The position numbers and the translations under genes are program-made. A stretch of 64,000 nucleotides of DNA from Bog-473 sp963745175 (GTDB taxonomy: Bacteria; Actinomycetota; Acidimicrobiia; Acidimicrobiales; RAAP-2): positions 558,001-622,000 of the forward strand of contig CAVUWK010000005.1 in assembly GCA_963745175.1 (NCBI GenBank). The letters are read 5' to 3'. This document shows positions 51,267 to 61,208 of this stretch, piece by piece; within the stretch, counting starts at the first letter, position 1; every line of letters starts with the position of its first letter. A model generated the notes under the pieces. The model was not told the origin of the DNA. It ran no database searches and saw only the letters and a list, made by a program, of their open reading frames with translations.

Positions 51267-53498
51267 TCAGACGGGGGAAGGCACCGGCGACTTGGACGGC
51301 GGCGACGTGGGCGGGGACAACGGCTGCGATGGGGGCTCCGGCGTCACCTCGACGCCGATCTTCGGGATGGACCGGTCCATCCAGCGCGGCATCCACCAGT
51401 TGACCGGCCCGAGGATCTCCATGATCGACGGGACGAGCATCATGCGCACGATCGTCGCGTCGACCAGCACGGCCGTCGCCAGCCCCAGACCGAAGACCTT
51501 GAGGATGTGCAGTGGGTCCTTGATCACGAAGGAGGCGAAGACGCAGAACATGATGGCCGCCGCCGCCGTGATGATCCGTCCGGTCACGGCGATGCCGTCG
51601 GCTACGGACAGCGAGTTGTCGTGAGTGCGCAACCACTCCTCGCGGATGCGTGAGAGCAGGAACACTTCGTAGTCCATGGAGAGCCCGAACAGGACGACGA
51701 ACAGCGCCACAGGAATCCACGGGTCGATGGGCCCCGTCTCGCCAATGCCGATGATGCGCCCGGCCCAGCCCCACTGGAACACGGCGACCATCACGCCGTA
51801 TGCGGCTCCCACGCTGAAGAGGTTCATGATCACGGCCTTGAGCGGCAGCACCAGTGACCGGAAGACCAACATCAATAGGATGAAGGACAGGATCAGGACG
51901 GCGCCGATCACGAGGAAGAGCCGGTGGCCGAGGAAGTTGGCGGCATCGATGCTGCCGGCCGTCTCCCCGCCGACTTGCGCATTGACACTCGTCCCGGCGA
52001 CGACGGGCGGGATCACGTCGTTTCTGAGTGTCTGCACCAACGTCCCGGTCTGGGCCGATTGCGGTGATGTCGTCGGGTAGACGACGATGACCGCGCCGTT
52101 CTGCGCCTTGTTGAATTCGGGCGGGGTCACGAAGGCGATGCCGCTGTGGTGCGCGCTGATCGCCTGCTGCAGGTGGTCCACGGTGGCCCGGTCGCTCGGG
52201 CCCTGCATGTCGGCGGCGACGACGAGCGGTCCATTGAACCCGGGGCCGAATCCCTGGGCGAGGAGGTCGTAGGCCTGCCGGGTCGTCAATGAGGTCGGGT
52301 CGTTGCCGGCGTCGGTGAAGGCGAGCCGCATACTGAACAGCGGGAGTGCCAACGCGACGAGCACGAGCACGGCCAGGATGCCCGTGACCCACGCCCGCCG
52401 CTGCACGAAGCGGCTCCAGCGGTACCAGAACCCGTTCTCGGGCGGGGGTCCGCCGGTCTGGAGCAGGCGGGGCAGGTGCAGCTTGTCGATGGCGTTGCCG
52501 GCGAAGCCCAACATGGCGGGCAGCAGCGTGAGGGCGGCGATGAGCACCATCAGGACGGCGGCGATGCAGGCGGTGGCCAGCCCAATCATGTACGCCTGGC
52601 CGATGAGGTAGAGGCCGAAGAGCGAGATCACCACCGTGCTACCGGCGAAGAGGACCGACCGGCCGGAGGTCATGAGGGAGGTCACGACGGCGTTGCGGGG
52701 ATCTCGTCCCTCGAAGATCCCCTGCCGGTAGCGGGTGACGATGAAGAGGGCGTAGTCGATGCCCACGCCAATGCCGATCATGGCCGCCATCTCCGGGGAG
52801 AAGTTCGGAACGGTCAGCACATGCGTCAGGAGTTCGAGCAGGGCGATGCCGATGCCGAGCCCGGCCAGTGCGGTGATCACCGGGAGGCCCATAGCGACCA
52901 CGGAGCCGAAGGCCAGGAGCATGATGAGGATGGCCGCGGTGATACCGATGCCCTCGCTCGGGCCGGGTGCCGCCGTGGCGGCGGCCGAGATCGGGCTTCC
53001 ACCCAGCTCGACCTGGAAGCCCTTCGTGGCTGCGGCCTGCGCCGTGGTGATGACCTGCTTCACGGCCCCTGTCGGGATGTCGGCGGTATCGGTAGTGAAC
53101 TGGATTTCGGCGAAGGCGATGTTGCCCTTGCCTTGCGGGGCGATCTGGTGTGCACCAGCGGCCGAGAACGGGCTGGTCACGCTCTGGACGTACGGCAGCG
53201 GCTCGAGGCTGGTCACCACCTTGGTGATGGCCGCCTGATTGGCTGGGCTCCCGATCGGCGCGGTCGTATGGAAGACGACGTCGGCCGTGTCGCCGGACTT
53301 CGACGGGAACCTGGACTGCAGGATGTTCTGCGCCTGCTGCGACGGGGTGTTCCCCGCCGTGAACTTGTTTTCGAAGTGGGTGCCGACTACCTGGGCGATC
53401 ACGGTGATGCCGATGATGGCCAGGATCCACAGGACCAGGACCGTCCGCCGGCGGTCGTAACAGGCGCCGGCCAGGCGTCCCAGAGCCGTGACGGGCAC
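51267..53498 (-). CDS. MMPL/RND-type membrane transporter
   Basis: A 743-residue exporter of the MmpL/actinorhodin-transporter type. The first helix is VLVLWILAIIGITVIAQVVG. A periplasmic loop follows (about 40-180), then SEGIGITAAILIMLLAFGSV and the proton-relay helix region GIGVGIDYALFIVTRYRQGI (GxxxDY). The second repeat begins near residue 370 with VTGILAVLVLVALALPLF and again holds a D-Y pair in LFGLSMDYEVFLLSRIREEW. The C-terminal tail is Pro-rich. It is divergent from a TetR gene, with an inverted repeat between them. Confidence 0.9.
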   Translation of the reverse strand: MPVTALGRLAGACYDRRRTVLVLWILAIIGITVIAQVVGTHFENKFTAGNTPSQQAQNILQSRFPSKSGDTADVVFHTTAPIGSPANQAAITKVVTSLEPLPYVQSVTSPFSAAGAHQIAPQGKGNIAFAEIQFTTDTADIPTGAVKQVITTAQAAATKGFQVELGGSPISAAATAAPGPSEGIGITAAILIMLLAFGSVVAMGLPVITALAGLGIGIALLELLTHVLTVPNFSPEMAAMIGIGVGIDYALFIVTRYRQGIFEGRDPRNAVVTSLMTSGRSVLFAGSTVVISLFGLYLIGQAYMIGLATACIAAVLMVLIAALTLLPAMLGFAGNAIDKLHLPRLLQTGGPPPENGFWYRWSRFVQRRAWVTGILAVLVLVALALPLFSMRLAFTDAGNDPTSLTTRQAYDLLAQGFGPGFNGPLVVAADMQGPSDRATVDHLQQAISAHHSGIAFVTPPEFNKAQNGAVIVVYPTTSPQSAQTGTLVQTLRNDVIPPVVAGTSVNAQVGGETAGSIDAANFLGHRLFLVIGAVLILSFILLMLVFRSLVLPLKAVIMNLFSVGAAYGVMVAVFQWGWAGRIIGIGETGPIDPWIPVALFVVLFGLSMDYEVFLLSRIREEWLRTHDNSLSVADGIAVTGRIITAAAAIMFCVFASFVIKDPLHILKVFGLGLATAVLVDATIVRMMLVPSIMEILGPVNWWMPRWMDRSIPKIGVEVTPEPPSQPLSPPTSPPSKSPVPSPV

Positions 53499-53542
53499 CT
53501 CCTCGCGCCGGATTCGCCGCGCTCATGGTCGCCTTGCCATAA

Positions 53543-53589
53543 GATTCACCATTGATGAGTTGTAACACAGAATTCCCCGCTGGTGAATC
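53543..53589. promoter_or_regulatory. inverted repeat between MMPL and TetR genes
   Basis: GATTCACCA (53543-53551) and TGGTGAATC (53581-53589) form a perfect nine-base inverted repeat with a 29-base spacer. It lies in the divergent intergenic region and is the probable TetR operator for both genes. Confidence 0.65.
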
Positions 53590-53622
53590 CCCCATGGGGT
53601 GGAAATTTCGGGTGGCTCATAC

Positions 53623-54270
53623 ATGAGTGCAGCCGCCGCGGCCGCCGGTCGCCGGCCGGGCAACGCCGACACCCGGGGTGAGATCGTCGAGGCGGCCAAG
53701 CGCGTCTTCGCCGCCAAGGGGTACGACGGGGCGAGCCTGCGGGCCGTGGCCCGGGAGGCCCAGGTGGACCCCGCCCTCGTCCACCACTACTTCGACGGGA
53801 AGGCGAGCCTCTTCGTCGCGGCGATGGCTCTGCCCTTCGATCCGCGCGTCGTCCAGAAGGGACATGACAACCCCTCTTCGACCTCGAGTCCCGGTGTGAC
53901 GGTCGTGACGGGCTTTCTCACCATGTGGGACCACGCGGAAGGAACCGGTTCCTCGTTCGCCGCCTGTGTGGCAGGTATGGCGGCGTCCGCGAGTGTGGCC
54001 GATGCTATGCGGGAGTTCGTGGCCGAACGGGTCTGGAACAACAGCCCTGTGAACGAAGGCGAGAGCGAGGACCAGACCCGTCAGCGGCGTGCCCTCGTCT
54101 CCTCGCAGCTGATGGGTCTGGCCTTCACCCGCTACATCCTCCGGGTACCGCCGGTGTCGACGGCCACGCCTGCGGAGATCGCCCGCTGGGCGGGTCCCAC
54201 CCTGGACCGCTACATGGTCGGGGTCGGTCGAATGAACCCTGGTGGCCAAGAGGGCGTCCCTATGACCTAA
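53623..54270 (+). CDS. TetR-family transcriptional regulator
   Basis: A 215-residue regulator from the ATG at 53623; an upstream ATG at 53599 is in frame but precedes a less typical extension. The helix-turn-helix is TRGEIVEAAKRVFAAKGYDG and ASLRAVAREAQVDPALVHHYF. The C-terminal ligand domain resembles the TetR_C subgroup with VWNNSP and LMGLAFTRYILRVPPV. It is divergent from the MMPL exporter, whose expression it probably controls. Confidence 0.88.
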   Translation: MSAAAAAAGRRPGNADTRGEIVEAAKRVFAAKGYDGASLRAVAREAQVDPALVHHYFDGKASLFVAAMALPFDPRVVQKGHDNPSSTSSPGVTVVTGFLTMWDHAEGTGSSFAACVAGMAASASVADAMREFVAERVWNNSPVNEGESEDQTRQRRALVSSQLMGLAFTRYILRVPPVSTATPAEIARWAGPTLDRYMVGVGRMNPGGQEGVPMT

Positions 54271-54850
54271 GACCCGGCAAGCGATGGCACCGTTCTATTC
54301 CAGGTGTCCTCAACAACCGCAAGTTTTGCCTGGTGCTTTGCCCTGGTGCGCGTGCGGACTGCCATGGTGTGGGTCTCCGGCCTGGCAACGCCGCAATGGG
54401 GGTCGACCGAAAGGGCGTCGCGGCCAGAGCCGATGCCCCGGTTCCAAGTACGACAGGAACGTCGATGTACTCGGTGTCGCCGGAAGGAGCGAAGAACCAT
54501 GTTTCTATCGCATATGGTCGCAGAGACATTGCAGCGTTGCCACCGGTGCGGTGCAGCAGTTTGTCGTCGAACAACAACCCGTCGCCCGGCCCGAAGCGCG
54601 GCCGCCGCCAGCCAGCGGGCCCGGCAACTCGAATCACGACGTCCTCGGCGACCGACCAGCTGTAGGACGCACCCTCGGTGCCGATCGAGACGATCTCGTC
54701 CAGTCGCCTCGGGAAAACGTCCAGGCTCGGTGCATCGCGTCCCGCAGGCGCTGAGAGCGAGCCACACGCTCACGCGCCCTCACCCGCCCGCCGAGAAACA
54801 CTCCATCCTGATGCCACTCGACTAACGATCGCGGGACCTTGGCCGCGTTC
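54260..54850 (-). pseudogene. phytanoyl-CoA dioxygenase family gene, fragmented
   Basis: Pieces of an Fe(II)/2-oxoglutarate dioxygenase lie in different frames. EWHQDGVFLGG holds the metal His and Asp and is followed by VWLALSACG in another frame; then DAPSLDVFPRRLDEIVSIGT and FGPGDGLLFDDKLLHRTGGN (second metal His) with YAIETWFFAPS. At least two shifts are needed. The N-terminal third is not identifiable upstream of about 54850. It is either a degraded gene or low-quality sequence. The substrate is unknown. Confidence 0.7.
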
Positions 54851-55089
54851 GCAGTTCCGCTTGTGGCAACTACGTACTCAGATGCGAAGACCTCAGAACT
54901 TCCGATCAGACCAATCCAGACGGCGACATACGTCATCCAGGTCACAGCGCCTATCTGGTACTTACTGGCGCGAAGATTGAACTTGTGCTCGCCATCAGAC
55001 CTGGATGGTCGGCAAGGCGTACGAACAGTACCATCAGCATCCGTGACCGAGACGGTGTCGCACAAGTTCTCGGCAAAGACTGCCATTCC

Positions 55090-56607
55090 ATGGGTTACAT
55101 CCGTTGTTGTTGGAGTAATTTTCTGATTGCTTTTGTTGCTCCACTCCACAGCGGGCTTCGCTTAACGATTTTCCCACAAGATGAGGGGCTGCTACTCGTC
55201 TATCCATCGCTGCTTTTGAAAGGTGAGATTCCCAACCATTCATTCGAGTCGGTTTACGGCGTGACCAATCTCTGGATCATCGGTGCCGCTTTCAAGGTCG
55301 CGGGTTACACCGTCACGGTGGAGCGTGCCGTTGGTATCGCATATCGATTCGTCATCTTTGGGTCGCTGGCAGTATTGGCATGGCGGCACCGAGGTCCGAT
55401 CGCGGCGTTGATCGCTGGGGTGATATGCGTCGTCCTACTTGTCGGCACATTTGGGCTGGCGGCCTACGCATGGTTATGCGCTTTGGCATTTGCGGCGTTG
55501 GCCCTCGTGTTGATTGACATGGGACTGAATGGCGAATTTAAGCCGCTCCCGGTCGCTGTGGCAGGCATTTGTTTTGGGTTAGCGCTGGGGGCACGTCTCG
55601 ATATGTCGCTGGCAATATTCCTCGTGTGTGTGGTGCTCGCCACCAACCGACGGGAATGCCTGGCTTGGCTGCTCCTGGGAATGGTTGTGGGTTTGACGCC
55701 ACTGTTCGTCAATGTCGCGCAGGCAGGTCTCTCAGCCGTAGTCAGAGACGAGATTCTTCAGCCGATTTTTGTGTCCGGACCATCACGACGGCTGCCACTA
55801 AGTACGCTCACTCGGCAGGAACTGTTTCTCTTGCTCCTCTGCGTGGCCGTCGCCGTGGCCAGCGTGGCCTGCGGAGTTGTATTCGTACGACGCCACAGAG
55901 GCAAATGGGGCTATGTGCTGCTGCTGGCTCTCGGTGCGTTCGAGCTCGGGTTGCTACCACAAGCATTTCAACGCAGTGACTTTCAACATCTGGCACTGGT
56001 TGGATGCTTCATTCTTCCCGCCGCTGTCATGCTGCCTTGCTGGCGCACGACAAGAGTCTCAGCGTTACAAAACGTCAATTGGCTTCCCATCGTTGTAGGG
56101 ATTGTCGTCCTGTTTTTGGCGTATCCATTTTATGGACGCGTTTATCGATCGGAATTTGGCTTTGGAGGTGACCAACCGGCGGTGTATTCGGTATCCAATG
56201 ACGGGCGGTCCGTCCCTGTGGCGTCAGAAGCAGACAAGCTGGCCCTCTCCACTATCCTGCACGAAGTCGATAGTCGTGCCCATCCGGGACAGCGCGTGTT
56301 CGTAGGACCATTAGACCTGCGAACCGCAAACTACAACGACACGTTCATTTACTTTCTGCTGCCGAACCTGACGCCCGGCAGCTACTACCTGGAGATGGAT
56401 CCGGGTGTGGCCGATGGGAAGAACTCACATCTCGCGAGCGATCTGCGTCGTGATCAATTTCTGATTCTCAGCGGTCAGTACGACGATGAATACGATCCCG
56501 TCGCTGCCACGAGAACCGGATCGAACATTCCGAACGAAGTTGTCAAGAGTCAGTTTCGGCAGATTGGATCGCGAGGTCCTTGGATACTCTTTCAACGACG
56601 CAGGTAA
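55090..56607 (+). CDS. multi-spanning membrane protein, glycosyltransferase-like
   Basis: A 505-residue membrane protein. I use the ATG at 55090 because the earlier frame lacks hydrophobic or conserved features. An early segment, TIFPQDEGLLLVYPSLLLKG, has the acidic first-loop pattern of GT-C transferases. About ten helices follow (LIAGVICVVLLVGTFGLAAY, CVVLATNRRECLAWLLLGMVV and others), then an extracytoplasmic C-terminal region from about 390 on (VFVGPLDLRTANYNDTFIYF). It looks intact, unlike its neighbours. GC is lower than the genome average. The donor and acceptor are unknown. Confidence 0.65.
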   Translation: MGYIRCCWSNFLIAFVAPLHSGLRLTIFPQDEGLLLVYPSLLLKGEIPNHSFESVYGVTNLWIIGAAFKVAGYTVTVERAVGIAYRFVIFGSLAVLAWRHRGPIAALIAGVICVVLLVGTFGLAAYAWLCALAFAALALVLIDMGLNGEFKPLPVAVAGICFGLALGARLDMSLAIFLVCVVLATNRRECLAWLLLGMVVGLTPLFVNVAQAGLSAVVRDEILQPIFVSGPSRRLPLSTLTRQELFLLLLCVAVAVASVACGVVFVRRHRGKWGYVLLLALGAFELGLLPQAFQRSDFQHLALVGCFILPAAVMLPCWRTTRVSALQNVNWLPIVVGIVVLFLAYPFYGRVYRSEFGFGGDQPAVYSVSNDGRSVPVASEADKLALSTILHEVDSRAHPGQRVFVGPLDLRTANYNDTFIYFLLPNLTPGSYYLEMDPGVADGKNSHLASDLRRDQFLILSGQYDDEYDPVAATRTGSNIPNEVVKSQFRQIGSRGPWILFQRRR

Positions 56608-56857
56608 TGGGTCGGGGCCTAACCGGAACGCCCTACGCCGATGGAATGGAGTCCCTTCCTTCGGAGCCGACGACCCGCGAGCGTAACGACCGAGTCACTC
56701 GCTGAACGATCCGGTGTGGGAGACGGGTAACCGGAAGGTCCGCGAAACGATCGGGGCGGGTACCAGCCGGCGACGTAGCGTGGTTCTGTCGGTACAACCA
56801 GTATCTGGCATACCCCTTTGGCCTAGATATTTCGACAATTGGGTAGCCTCTTCGGTC

Positions 56858-58063
56858 ATGACGAGGCCACTCGAAACGCCGACGAGCGATCCGAATTCCG
56901 GCCGAGCCACAGAGTCTGCGTTCCGCCTTCTCGGGCGGGCCCCAAGTCTCGACGGGTTACGTGCGATCGCCGTTCTGATCGTTTTCATCTCCCATGTCGA
57001 GATTTTTCTGCCCATCGCGGACGCTCCTCGTTATTCCGGGCGGAACGGTCGGCTTGGATCCGTTCTTTGTCCTGAGCGGATTCCTGATCACAGCGTTGCT
57101 GCTGAAGGAACAGGCTCTGTCGGGCACGATCCACCGGTGGTCCTTCTACAAGCGCCGCATCGTGAGGTTGCTTCCGCCACTTGCATTTCTTCTGCTGGCC
57201 AACGTCATTTACGCCTTAGTAACGACAGGGTGGGACCATCAGCAGTTTGAGTCCCTCATTTCTGTAAGTTTCTACTTCTCGAATTACTACGAGGCGCATT
57301 CGCCCAACTCCTTTTGTTCGAACCTTGCACCCGGCTATTCGCACCTTTGGTCCCTTTCGTTCGAGGACAATTTTATCTGGTGTGGCCGTGGGTCGTCATC
57401 GCGTTCCTCACGGTTCACCGCTCCCTAAGAACGGTTGTCGGGGTCCTCCTGGGTGCTATTGCAGTCATTGGGATTCATCGTGCTCTCGCCTATGACGGAG
57501 CGGGATCGTGGTGCTACCTGTTCCACGCGACAGAAGATCGAGCGGACGCTCTCCTCTGGGGATGCCTGGCCGCTCACCTCTGGGTGCGAGCACGAGAGCC
57601 TGTGAGAGCGATCCGATGGCTCGTCTGGCCAGCGGCACTCTTCCTCCTGGCCTGCCTACCGTTTTCAAACCTGATGGGACCGTTCCTTTATCGAGGTGGG
57701 TTCGATGCCATCGACCTGTCCGCAGCGATCATTCTTCTGGCGCTTCTCGGAAGTGAGTGGGGCGGGCGTCGCTTCTTCGAGTGGAAGCCGCTCGTCAAAC
57801 TCGGACTGGTCGCCTATGGCTTCTATCTGTGGCACCTGACGGTGTTCTATGTCGTGTCCCGAGTTGATACAGGGTGGAACTATGTCTTGAGGGTGGTTGT
57901 GGCCTTCGCCGGAACCCTCGCCTTAACCCTTTTATCATGGTTCCTACTCGAACGACCGCTGCAGCGCTGGGTGCACAAGGCGGCTCCTCGGGTAGAACCA
58001 CCCGCCAAAGCCCCCAAGATCCGACCTCCCGTTGGTGATCCTCCCGCCACGTCGACCGAATGA
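56858..58063 (+). pseudogene. acyltransferase 3 family protein, frameshifted twice
   Basis: A membrane O-acyltransferase (OafA/YrhL type) of about 400 residues. RAPSLDGLRAIAVLIVFISH is the family opening, with the catalytic His. PGGTVGLDPFFVLSGFLITA follows in another frame, so there is a shift near 57040. A second shift near 57373 separates SLSFED from QFYLVWPWVVIAFL (expected SFEEQFYLVWP; a missing base). The remainder, ending with AFAGTLALTLLSWFLLERPL and a Pro-rich tail, is normal. Such enzymes acylate cell-surface sugars. Confidence 0.8.
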
Positions 58064-58109
58064 CGTCGAGTGCTGGCGGAGCGCCGTCTGGGCAGTACGA
58101 CCGGGGAGG

Positions 58110-59000
58110 TCAACCGTAGCTTCCGGCAGCGAACCAGGCAATCCACAAGATACCCAGTACCTGGAGAGTGTGGTCGTTCAGCACCAAGTCCTCGGGTGCG
58201 CTTCCTTCGCCACGGTCGAGCAAACGCAAGACATGAAGAATGCCGACGATCACGGGGATGCCGTGAGTTGTGTCCAAAAAGCTGTCGTGGCGGATCGATC
58301 CGACTCCCTCACCGCCAAAAGCCCAGAGACAATAGGCCGTGACGGTGACAGCGGCTGACACGGCTAGCGTCGATTGGAGGAAGGATGTGGTGTACTCGCT
58401 CAAAACCTCTCGATGGGAGCCGGGCGCTGAGTCAGGCAACTTGAGGTCGGCGGCCCGCTTTCCGGCGACCACGAAGAGCGCACCGAAACTTGTTACGGCT
58501 AGGAACCAAGTGGAGATGGGGACATCGGTGGCGATCCCACCTGCCAGGGCGCGGAGGACGAATCCGGGACGCTACGAAGGCCAGCTCGACCACGGGAACT
58601 GTCTTGAAGTAGATGGTGTAGGCGGCACTGATCACCGTGTAGAGGCCGACGACCAGCGCCAACCTCCAGCCGGCTAGGGCCCACGCCGCGCCGATGGAGC
58701 CGATTCCCAACACACACCGATGACGACAGCGGTCGATATCTGTAGGTCACCCGCTGCTATGGGGCGGTGTCGTTTGAGGTGATGCGCGCGATCAGCATCG
58801 GCGTCAAGCGAGTCGTTCAAGAGGTAGGTCGACGATGCGGCCACGAGAAGATCACGAAGGCCGCCACGGAGTTCAAAGAAGTTCTTCCGGTGGTGCAATA
58901 CCCCGGCCGCGGCGGGGGCTACGAAGACGAGGACGTTTTTGTTCCACTGTCGAGGTCTCAGTGCCCTGTCGACATTGACGAGCGTTGGCGGCAAGTTCAA
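58110..59000 (-). pseudogene. ubiA: decaprenyl-phosphate phosphoribosyltransferase (UbiA family), frameshifted
   Basis: It transfers phosphoribose to decaprenyl phosphate, the first membrane step to the arabinose donor of cell-wall arabinan. LRPRQWNKNVLVFVAPAAAG and NDSLDADADRAHHLKRHRPIAAG (the DxxxD polyphosphate motif and its following Arg/Lys) match mycobacterial Rv3806c. The second half (VVAGKRAADLKLPDS, SEYTTSFLQSTLAVSAAVTV, LQVLGILWIAWFAAGSYG) is equally typical. Shifts near 58705 and 58572 break the frame. The start at a TTG (59000) is tentative. Confidence 0.8.
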
Positions 59001-59365
59001 CCGTTCCGATGCATCAAACTGTTCGCCATAAGCAGATCTCGCGGCTCAGTTCCTTGGACAGGTATCGACGGCCGGTGCTGTGCGGTAGCGACCTTCTTGG
59101 GCACACCTCGGCTTCTCATCGCACGCGGTGCCGCGAAGATCGGTAAACCCCTCCCGCGGCGACACGAGGGGTGGGAACTGCCGTAATGCCTTTGCGGTTC
59201 CAATCCTCGTTGAGCGCGCTTTATCTTCACCGGATTCACCTATGCGGGCTCGGGGCTGTCTCAACGTGGGGTCGTGTCGCAACGCCAGCAGCGCGCGGCT
59301 CGGAGTAATGTGCCGCTCGATCCGGTTCGCTTGGGTGACATCGTTCAACGAGTCATGCAACGACC
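59001..59365. other. intergenic region left of IS630
   Basis: No gene is supported here. A minus-strand open frame runs through it from the IS630 end (to 59046), but its composition is Arg/Pro-rich and shows no family features. Nothing structured is seen. Confidence 0.35.
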
Positions 59366-59367
59366 TA

Positions 59368-59400
59368 GTGCGGTGACATTCAAATAGCGCGCGATTGACG
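59368..59400. repeat. IS630 left terminal inverted repeat
   Basis: GTGCGGTGACATTCAAAT, then AGCGCGCGATTGACG. It pairs with the inverted copy at 60493-60525; the conserved blocks are GTG, GTGACA, AAAT and GCGCGAT. Confidence 0.7.
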
Positions 59401-60479
59401 CACGGTCTCGAGGGCCACCCGTCCCCGTCGGACCTTGGTGATGATCTGCTTGGCCGTCTTGGTCCAGATGAACGGAATGGGGTCCTTATTGTGATGGGCG
59501 ATGTAGTCCTCGATCGCTTCAATGAGCTCAGGAACGCTGCCAAAACTGCCCCGTCTGATCCGTTTGGTCGTAATCGCACCGAACCACCGCTCGACCATGT
59601 TCAACCAAGAAGAGCTCGTCGGTGTGAAGTGAAAGTGGAAGCGCTTGTGCTTCTCCAGCCATGCCACCACGTCAGGATGCTTGTGGGTGCCGTAGTTGTC
59701 CAAGATGATGTGGATCTCCTTGCCCCGCGGGACCTCCCGGTTGATCAGAGCGCAAGAAGGCCAAGAACTCCTCGTGACGGTGGCGTGAAAAGCACTGACC
59801 GATGAGCTCGCCGGTGAGGACGTTGAGCGCGGCGAACAAGGTGGTGGTGCCATGGCGCTTGTAGTCGTGGGTGATTGTCCCGGGCGTCCTTGTTTCATCG
59901 GCAGGCTCTCTGGGTGCGGTCGAGGGCCTGGATCTGGGACTTTTCATCGAATGAGAGAACGATGGCACCATCGGGTGGGTTCATGTACAGGCCGACGACG
60001 TCGATCAACTTGTCCTCGAAGTCCGGATCATTCGAGACCTTGAACGTCTTGACCAGGTGAGGTTTGATCCCACGGGCCTGCCACTCGCGCTGGACCGTCG
60101 TGCGTGAGAGCCCGCAGTGTTCGGCCATGGTGCGATTCGACCAGTGGGTGGCATCGGGCGGCGTCGTGTGCAAGGTGTCGCTGATCATCTGGTCGATCTG
60201 TTCTTGGGTGATGACCGGTTTGCGACCCCGGCCTTCGTGCACCTCGCCCACCCAGCCGACTCCGTCGGTCTCGAAGTGGCTCCGCCATTGGAGAACTGTC
60301 GAACGAGAGACGCCGAGAGCCTCGGCGATGCTCGAGTTCGCCACCCCGTCACCGGCCATCAACAGGCCTTTGGCCTCCCTCACGGCCCGGTGGGGCAACG
60401 AGACACTCGCTGCGATACCCTCGAGCGCTGTGCGTTCCTTCTTGGTCAGGTGCAGCGGTGGCGCAGGTGGACGGGCCAT
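59380..60479 (-). pseudogene. IS630 family transposase, frameshifted
   Basis: An N-terminal helix-turn-helix is in VSLPHRAVREAKGLLMAGDG and EALGVSRSTVLQWRSHFETD. The DDE triad is split over frames: the first Asp in IVLSFDEKSQIQALDRTQ, the second in HIILDNYGTHKHPDVVAW and the Glu in SSSWLNMVERWFGAITTK. Middle segments such as THDYKRHGTTTLFAALNVL appear in a third frame. At least two shifts, near 59900 and 59750, are needed, so as written the copy is inactive. Confidence 0.85.
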
Positions 60480-60492
60480 AAGCCCATCCTAC

Positions 60493-60525
60493 TCCTATCG
60501 CGCGACGATTTACGTGTCACTACAC
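60493..60525. repeat. IS630 right terminal inverted repeat
   Basis: Inverted counterpart of 59368-59400. The transposase start codon lies 14 bases inside it. Confidence 0.7.
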
Positions 60526-60527
60526 TA

Positions 60528-61208
60528 GATGGCGCGGCTTGCCGATCATGATTGACGGCGCGAGCACCCCGACCACCGGCGGCCGAGTCGCCGTTGGGCG
60601 TGGAGGTGCCGTCCCAACGACAGGCGAGCGGCATACCGGAGTCCTGGTACGCCTCGACCCAAATGCGTGCCACCGTGGCATTCAGCGGGACCGCCGCCTG
60701 CACCGTCACTTGCTGTTGTTGGTAGCCCTTCGAGCCGTGGCTAAGCACCATCTGGTCGCCGAGCGCTGCGAGATCGGCGTTATAGGTCAGGTCAGAGGCA
60801 GCATCGATGTACGCGGGCCGGTCGATCTGCGGGGTTCCGGTCCCTTGTTGCAGGATTCGGATCAGCTTGCGGTGGGTCGGCGGCTTGATCGTCTTCCCCG
60901 AGGGAGAGCGAGCGTTGTCCCAGGCGATGTTGGCCAGGATCGTGTAGATCTCGTTCGGGCCCGGCGGGAAAAGCCACGTCGTGTGGTCGGTGTCGAGGCG
61001 CACCGGTGTGTCGTTAAGCAGCACCCGTGGCCAGGGGATGACCGTCCATTGATCGCTCGGTACCGTGATGCCGCGGGGGTTGATCGCTGAAATGGCAAGG
61101 CTGTTCGACGAGGCGGCCGCGGGCGGGCTCCGTGAAAAGGACCGCCGACGCCCCGATCGCGCCACCCGTGAGTATCGACCGCCGTGATGGCTTCGGTGTG
61201 TGAGGCAA
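60528..61208 (-). pseudogene. Tat-exported protein gene, frameshifted and cut by IS630
   Basis: A TTG start at 61208 gives a Tat signal, KPSRRSILTGGAIGASAVLF, with the SRRxxL motif. After a shift near 61120 the mature part reads INPRGITVPSDQWTVIPWPR, TTWLFPPGPNEIYTILANIA and DQMVLSHGSKGYQQQQVTVQ, which resembles a beta-sandwich extracellular domain. The gene meets the right end of IS630 at 60526, so its 3' end is lost or moved to the far side. No family is recognised. Confidence 0.5.

Larger units (their letters stand above)
59366..60527 (-). mobile_element. IS630-family insertion sequence with TA target duplication
   Basis: The ends form imperfect inverted repeats. The left reads TA-GTGCGGTGACATTCAAAT and the right, inverted, TA-GTGTAGTGACACGTAAAT, each followed by a GCGCGAT block. 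The outer TA (59366-59367 and 60526-60527) is the duplicated target dinucleotide. The element between is 1158 bases and holds one transposase gene on the minus strand. The uninterrupted site would read ACGACC-TA-GATGGCG. Confidence 0.8.
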
